The position numbers were made by a program, and so were the translations under genes. The notes beneath the pieces are model-generated. The model was not told the DNA's origin. It was given only the letters and a program-made list of their open reading frames with translations, and made no database searches. Of a DNA stretch of 7,572 nucleotides, positions 5,397-7,572 are shown piece by piece. The stretch is from Nitrospirota bacterium (lineage in GTDB: Bacteria; Nitrospirota; UBA9217): NCBI GenBank assembly GCA_017885365.1, contig JAFNGD010000184.1, positions 1 to 7,572 on the forward strand. The letters are read 5' to 3'. Positions within the stretch are counted from its first letter, which is position 1. Every line of letters starts with the position of its first letter.

Positions 5397-7283
5397 ATGG
5401 ATATCCGGTGCCCCAGCTGCAGCAAGCTTTTCCGCGTTGCCGATGAAAAGATAGCCGGGAAGGGGATCCGGTTCAAATGCTCCAAGTGCGCTGAGGTCAT
5501 CACCATCACGAAGGATGACTTTGAGATGGACCTGCTCGCCCGCGAGGGGGAGACCGCAGGTCCTGCCGCGCAGCCGTCCGCTCGCGCACCGAAACCCGTA
5601 CCACCACCACCACCATCGCCTCCGACGCCGCCATCACCGCAGCTGAAAGCGCAGGAGTATAAACCCCAGGAGTACCGGCCTCCAGCGGACCAGCCTGCCG
5701 ATGAACAACCCCCAAAGGACCAGCAGATACCTCCCGTGTCGCTGGGTGATTTCGACTTCAGTGAACCCCATGCCGCAGCGGCATCGGTAGCCCAACCCGC
5801 GGAAGGGTTCGGAGGCCACGACATTTCCTTCGAGGCCTTGCCCGAGCAGGCAGCCCCGGAGATCGAGATATCCCCTGAAGCGGCTGCCGAGGCGGAAGCA
5901 GCAATGCAGTTTCCCGATGACCTCATATCGGAGCCGAAGCGAAAACCGGCCTTTGGAACCCCCTCGCCGGAAGAACAGGCGCCGGCACTTGATCTCGGCT
6001 CTGAGCCGGAACCCGAACTGAAAACGGAACCGGAAGCTGGACCGGAACCGCAGGCCGTACCGGAACTGAAGATGCAGCCCACGCCTGTCCGGGATGAGCC
6101 GTCGAAGACCGGGCCTGTTTTCACACCGCCGCCAAAGCAGAAACCGGCGCCGCAACGCCAGCAGGACAGTGACGAGGAAACCGACCTCGGGGCCGCCCTG
6201 CGCATTCCTCAGCCCCCCGGGTCCGAAGAGTTGTCCGCAGGGGAAGAACGGGAAGAGAAGAAACCCGCGCGAACCCTTGCTGCCGGCGTGCAGGAGGAAG
6301 TTCATCCGCTTGCATCCGGCAATGCTACCGGCGCCATGGCGGGACTGGGCTGCGCTGCGCCGCTGGTAACGCTTATGACGCTGGGTTTCGGCATGATGGT
6401 GCAGTTCATGCCTTTTGCCGCCACGTTACCGCTCTTCCCTCTCGTTGCTCTTGTGGGAAGCGGCATCATCAGCATGAGCGTGATGATCGGGCTCGTCATA
6501 TCCATTGTCCAGGCTCGCGCCGGGAAGAAGCTCTTCTTCCTGGTGAACGTCCTGATCGGAACGGTCTTCGGCGCCGGCTTCGGTGTCGGTGAGTCCATGA
6601 TGATCTCCCTGGTGTCGGGCGTCGGCCTGAACATGCAGTTGATCTTCGCGAATGCGGTCCTGTCTGCGGCAGCTGCATTTGTTCTGAGTATCCTCGTGGT
6701 TGTCGCGAGACGTATCATGATCTCCGAAAAGGATGAGACTTTCTCCGCCGCCCTCTCGGGGCTGCAGAAGACCGGTCTTGTCGTTTCCCTTGTCCTGGTC
6801 CTCTTCGCCGTGTACGAGACCGGCACGATCACCGGAAAGATGGAACAGTCCGTGAAGGAGGCGGGTCAGAAACGCGGAGAGATCCTGATCCCGGCGGGGC
6901 TTCAGGTCTCGAATGCATACGGATACATTGACCCCGCCACCGGAGACCTCGTCGTATCCGGCTCGATACAGAACACTACGGACAAGCCGAAGATGGGCTG
7001 GTACCTGGTGACCGAGGTCCGCGACGCGAAGGAGGCCGTGCTGACGACGGCAACAATGATGAACGGCATCCAACTGTATACAGCCAAGGAGCGGGAACTT
7101 TTGGCGAAGCGGGGAACGAAAGCGGAAGACATAAGGAAAACGGCTGCATTGAGGGATGGGATGATCCCAGCAGGCGGCAGCGTGAACTTTGAAGTACGGG
7201 TCATGAACCCGCCGGCAGGCAGTGCGGGTTTCCTGCCCACGCTCCGTGCCTTTGACCCTGCAACACTTGGGGAGGGAAGGTAA
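5397..7283 (+). CDS. Zinc-ribbon, proline-rich, multi-pass membrane protein of unknown function
   Basis: A 628-residue protein I cannot assign to a characterised function. Residues 1-42 are an MJ0042/zinc_ribbon_5-type domain: CPSC (5-8) and CSKC (28-31), with FRVADEKIAGKG between. Residues 55-300 are low complexity: a polyproline run (about 69-81), repeated acidic Pro-Glu units (202-224) and short motifs GDFDFSEP (117-124) and HDISFEAL (141-148). Hydrophobic segments at about 313-335, 342-371, 378-397, 416-437 and 459-474 suggest four to six membrane passes. The last 150 residues (about 475-628) are a soluble beta-rich domain (NAYGYIDPATGDLVVSGSIQN), resembling the extracytoplasmic domain seen after membrane segments in DUF3426-type zinc-ribbon proteins. 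The ATG at 5397 has AGGAG 10 bases upstream. It probably has its own promoter, and a terminator follows, so it looks monocistronic. A sensory or regulatory envelope role is speculation. Confidence 0.85.
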   Translation: MDIRCPSCSKLFRVADEKIAGKGIRFKCSKCAEVITITKDDFEMDLLAREGETAGPAAQPSARAPKPVPPPPPSPPTPPSPQLKAQEYKPQEYRPPADQPADEQPPKDQQIPPVSLGDFDFSEPHAAAASVAQPAEGFGGHDISFEALPEQAAPEIEISPEAAAEAEAAMQFPDDLISEPKRKPAFGTPSPEEQAPALDLGSEPEPELKTEPEAGPEPQAVPELKMQPTPVRDEPSKTGPVFTPPPKQKPAPQRQQDSDEETDLGAALRIPQPPGSEELSAGEEREEKKPARTLAAGVQEEVHPLASGNATGAMAGLGCAAPLVTLMTLGFGMMVQFMPFAATLPLFPLVALVGSGIISMSVMIGLVISIVQARAGKKLFFLVNVLIGTVFGAGFGVGESMMISLVSGVGLNMQLIFANAVLSAAAAFVLSILVVVARRIMISEKDETFSAALSGLQKTGLVVSLVLVLFAVYETGTITGKMEQSVKEAGQKRGEILIPAGLQVSNAYGYIDPATGDLVVSGSIQNTTDKPKMGWYLVTEVRDAKEAVLTTATMMNGIQLYTAKERELLAKRGTKAEDIRKTAALRDGMIPAGGSVNFEVRVMNPPAGSAGFLPTLRAFDPATLGEGR

Positions 7284-7333
7284 CGAAGGAATGGGTGCCG
7301 CATAAGAACAGCACATTGATCGACAGCATCATC

Positions 7334-7359
7334 ATGCGGCGATATGCCGCATTTTTTTT
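7334..7359 (+). terminator. Intrinsic (Rho-independent) terminator
   Basis: ATGCGGC (7334-7340) and GCCGCAT (7346-7352) form a 7-pair GC-rich stem with a 5-base loop (GATAT), followed by T to position 7359. It lies 50 bases after the stop of the zinc-ribbon membrane protein gene and should end that transcript. A second copy of TGCCGCAT at 7296-7303 could compete for the left arm. Confidence 0.92.
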
Positions 7360-7517
7360 CTGTTCCGAGTTTTTTGATCACAAAAAGAGCGTACAGGCCG
7401 TCCGGTGTTCGATAGGATCCCAGGAGCGTGGAGTTAACAAGTACGCCGTTCCTCCGGGACCCACTGCGGTTCGAGCCCGTTGGGGTACGGCCCGAAGGGA
7501 CCACAATGTTTTGTGTC
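7360..7517. other. Intergenic stretch without a supported gene
   Basis: No open frame here has a ribosome binding site, a family motif or convincing composition on either strand. The sequence GGTTCGAGCCC near 7468-7478 resembles a tRNA T-loop, but no acceptor stem, anticodon arm or CCA end can be placed around it. It separates the terminator from the promoter at the right edge. Confidence 0.5.
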
Positions 7518-7538
7518 TCATGAGCAATTTGCTCTTGA
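7518..7538. promoter_or_regulatory. Candidate operator palindrome abutting the -35 box
   Basis: TCATGAGCAA (7518-7527) and TTGCTCTTGA (7529-7538) are reverse complements at 9 of 10 positions around a central T; the inner GAGCAA/TTGCTC is perfect. The right arm overlaps the -35 hexamer TTGACA. This is the size and position of a site for a dimeric repressor. The regulator is unknown and no such gene lies in the window. Confidence 0.5.
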
Positions 7539-7562
7539 CAAAAACCGTGTTTGTGCTATAAA
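7535..7562 (+). promoter_or_regulatory. Strong sigma-70-type promoter reading off the right edge
   Basis: A perfect -35 TTGACA (7535-7540) and -10 TATAAA (7557-7562) are separated by 16 bases. TG at 7554-7555 gives an extended -10 (TGCTATAAA). Transcription should start near 7569-7572, so the product lies beyond the window. A tRNA, rRNA or highly expressed gene is possible, but cannot be seen. Confidence 0.75.
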
Positions 7563-7572
7563 TGCAGGGCTT

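Noticed and set aside
5997..6075. Tandem DNA repeat in the Pro-Glu region
   Set aside because: The repeat is degenerate at both DNA and protein level with no fixed unit length. It is better described as low-complexity coding sequence.
5285..6305. Minus-strand Gly/Ser-rich and Arg/Phe-rich frames opposite the zinc-ribbon protein
   Set aside because: Their low-complexity composition is simply the complement of the Pro/Glu-rich linker on the + strand.
7460..7500. Possible tRNA around a GGTTCGAGCCC T-loop-like sequence
   Set aside because: The T-stem pairs poorly and no D arm, anticodon arm, acceptor stem or CCA can be fitted.
7425..7505. Minus-strand frame of about 26 codons reading CGPFGPYPNGLEPQWVPEERR before a stop
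   Set aside because: It looks protein-like but has no start codon or ribosome binding site, and a stop lies just upstream. At most it is the tail of a decayed gene.

Overview
The window is GC-rich DNA from a diderm (Gram-negative-type) bacterium: it encodes an outer-membrane TonB-dependent receptor and a TonB protein. Nothing in it fixes the taxonomy. The gene content would suit a Nitrospirota or Desulfobacterota-like lineage, but that is only an impression. All supported genes are on the + strand.

Left part (1-2307): a vitamin B12-type uptake operon. A 5'-truncated FecCD/BtuC permease overlaps its ABC ATPase (BtuD-like). A DUF71/COG2102 PP-loop ATPase follows 10 bases later. The first ~150 bases are abnormal. 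The segment carrying the permease hallmark [15 protein letters not shown] lies on the wrong strand, inside an inverted repeat, and flipping it would restore the permease frame. This is either a fold-back assembly or amplification artefact at a contig end or a real inversion within the gene.

Middle (2308-5060): a cobalamin riboswitch sits directly in front of a BtuB-like receptor, followed 31 bases later by a TonB energy transducer. The receptor takes corrinoid across the outer membrane, TonB powers it, the BtuCD-like transporter moves it across the inner membrane, and the DUF71 enzyme is a predicted corrinoid-salvage factor. The binding protein btuF, the permease N-terminus and exbB/exbD are not in the window. 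B12 specificity rests on the riboswitch plus the gene set.

Right part (5061-7572): a yacG-type zinc-ribbon gene lies 23 bases behind tonB. After a 127-base AT-rich gap with a possible promoter comes a large protein of unknown function: an N-terminal four-cysteine zinc ribbon, a Pro/Glu-rich linker, several membrane segments and a soluble C-terminal domain. A clear intrinsic terminator follows. The last 210 bases hold no credible gene but end in a strong sigma-70-type promoter, with a palindrome abutting its -35 box, that points out of the window.

Most of the window is a recognisable B12 uptake locus, not a new system. The points most worth checking are the inverted segment at the left end, the DUF71-corrinoid link and the unknown zinc-ribbon membrane protein.
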